Assembly (NCBI GenBank): GCA_963833605.1
Contig: CAWHYZ010000010.1
Span: 310,001 to 374,000, forward strand
Reading direction: 5' to 3'
DNA length: 64,000 nt
Origin: JAFAXD01 sp963833605
GTDB taxonomy: Bacteria > Pseudomonadota > Alphaproteobacteria > Rhizobiales > Xanthobacteraceae
Below are positions 63,423-64,000 of this stretch, piece by piece. The position numbers and the translations under genes are program-made. The notes beneath the pieces were generated by a model. That model was not told where the DNA came from. It searched no databases and worked only from the letters and a program-made list of their open reading frames with translations. Position 1 is the stretch's first letter. The number at the start of each line of letters is the position of its first letter.

Positions 63423-63620
63423 TCAGTCGGCCTGTCTCGCAACATCGCGGTGCGGATGGCGACGGTCGCCGCGTGCATTGTGCTTACGGACATAGGTAAT
63501 GATCGCCGACGGCCTCTCGTGTTTCACCTTCAGCGCGGCGATGAGCGCATCCTCGGCTTCGACCGTGACACTCGTCGATTTGCCTGCGCTCTTGATACCG
63601 ACCATGTAGCACGCAATCAT
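63423..63620 (-). CDS. Small conserved hypothetical protein
   Basis: 65 aa from ATG 63620 with a strong AAGGAGG site. MIACYMVGIKSAGKSTSVTVEAEDALIAAL, then TYVRKHNARGDRRHPH. Compact and basic at the end. Family unrecognised. The 258-bp gap upstream to 63879 shows nothing else. Confidence 0.7.
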   Translation of the reverse strand: MIACYMVGIKSAGKSTSVTVEAEDALIAALKVKHERPSAIITYVRKHNARGDRRHPHRDVARQAD

Positions 63621-63878
63621 GGCGCTCCTCCTTGCGGGAAGGTTCCTTGGTCCGATGCCCCGACCGGCTCGCCATCCGCTTCCCCATTTAAGACCGATCG
63701 GCGGCCGCGCGCCACGGCTTAGCCCGATGCGCTGGTGACCACGCTGGTTTGCCTGAATGGCTCTGGACGGCGAGCCGGATCCGGTTCCAGACTGTCGCCG
63801 AACGTTCGCCTGCAGGTTTGCACCCAGGTCGCACCTGCGCACGCAGCGGCTTGCAGAGACGAACGCAGGGAGGACGGC

Positions 63879-64000
63879 ATGAAGAAGGCGAAGTTCGGCT
63901 TGCAATCCGGCGTGGCGGCTCATGCGCTTGTTGCCGCGGCACTGACCTTAGGTCTCACCGCCGCCATGCCGGCGCGCGCGCAACAGGGTACTACCGCATC
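63879..64000 (+). CDS. Start of a secreted protein, 3' truncated by window
   Basis: Only the first 40 codons are inside the window: a signal peptide (MKKAKFGLQSGVAAHALVAA.. to PARAQQ) following a GGGAGGA ribosome site. Identity cannot be read from this much. Confidence 0.75.
   Translation, partial: MKKAKFGLQSGVAAHALVAAALTLGLTAAMPARAQQGTTA

Overview
The window is a GC-rich chromosomal segment of an alphaproteobacterium. It is most likely a Hyphomicrobiales (Rhizobiales) relative of the Bradyrhizobiaceae/Xanthobacteraceae. This is inferred from gene content: a TIGR02301 secreted protein, several Bug-type solute receptors, DUF2339, an Anbu cluster, and dispersed REP-like palindromes of the type ending in ATCCGGGCTAC. 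No taxonomic marker gene is present.

Layout. 0-5 kb: the end of a GT39 glycosyltransferase, then a 1.3 kb insert bounded by an 18-bp duplication of the tRNA-Leu(UAA) 3' end and carrying one tandem-domain gene, then an integrase remnant, small hypotheticals, a PUA-like protein, and a coupled gpt/CinA-like pair. 5.5-9.9 kb: circularly permuted ATP-grasp, alpha-E, transglutaminase and Anbu proteasome-like peptidase, a predicted peptide-tagging system. 9.8-23.4 kb: a MarR-controlled membrane protein, SDR, DUF899, a repeat-rich gap, SRAP and a frameshifted NUDIX gene, TIGR02301, dihydroorotase, YgfZ, Tag, an HD hydrolase, a Bug receptor, a Tex30-like hydrolase, a tyrosine phosphatase and an NrtR-like regulator. 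23.4-25.1 kb: a lower-GC patch with two orphan membrane-associated genes and a three-copy repeat. 25.1-32.7 kb: DUF2339, a secreted protein, an AcuI-like reductase with a perfect 111-bp tandem duplication, an IS110/IS1111-type insertion sequence, a GT2 and a cupin.

32.9-39.8 kb is one minus-strand import region: TRAP dctP (frameshifted), dctQ, dctM, then two paralogous SsuA/THI5-like receptors, an ATPase and a permease. 39.9-45.8 kb: a dihydroxyphthalate-decarboxylase-like binding protein, small secreted proteins, and a TetR/FAD-monooxygenase operon with a palindromic operator. 46.1-53.4 kb: cytochrome P450, a Tat-exported sulfatase, DUF5996, and a two-subunit molybdenum hydroxylase (IorAB type). 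53.6-62.4 kb: a complete liv ABC importer followed by two serine hydrolases and a Bug receptor, which suggests uptake and hydrolysis of an ester or amide compound. The window ends with a kelch protein, a 65-aa protein and the start of a secreted protein.

The overall picture is a soil-type catabolic generalist rich in transport. Several genes carry single-base frameshifts, which may be real decay or consensus errors. The most notable signals are the tRNA-Leu mini-insert, the structured non-coding end of the IS element (candidate bridge RNA), the 111-bp duplication against that IS, and the Anbu cluster.
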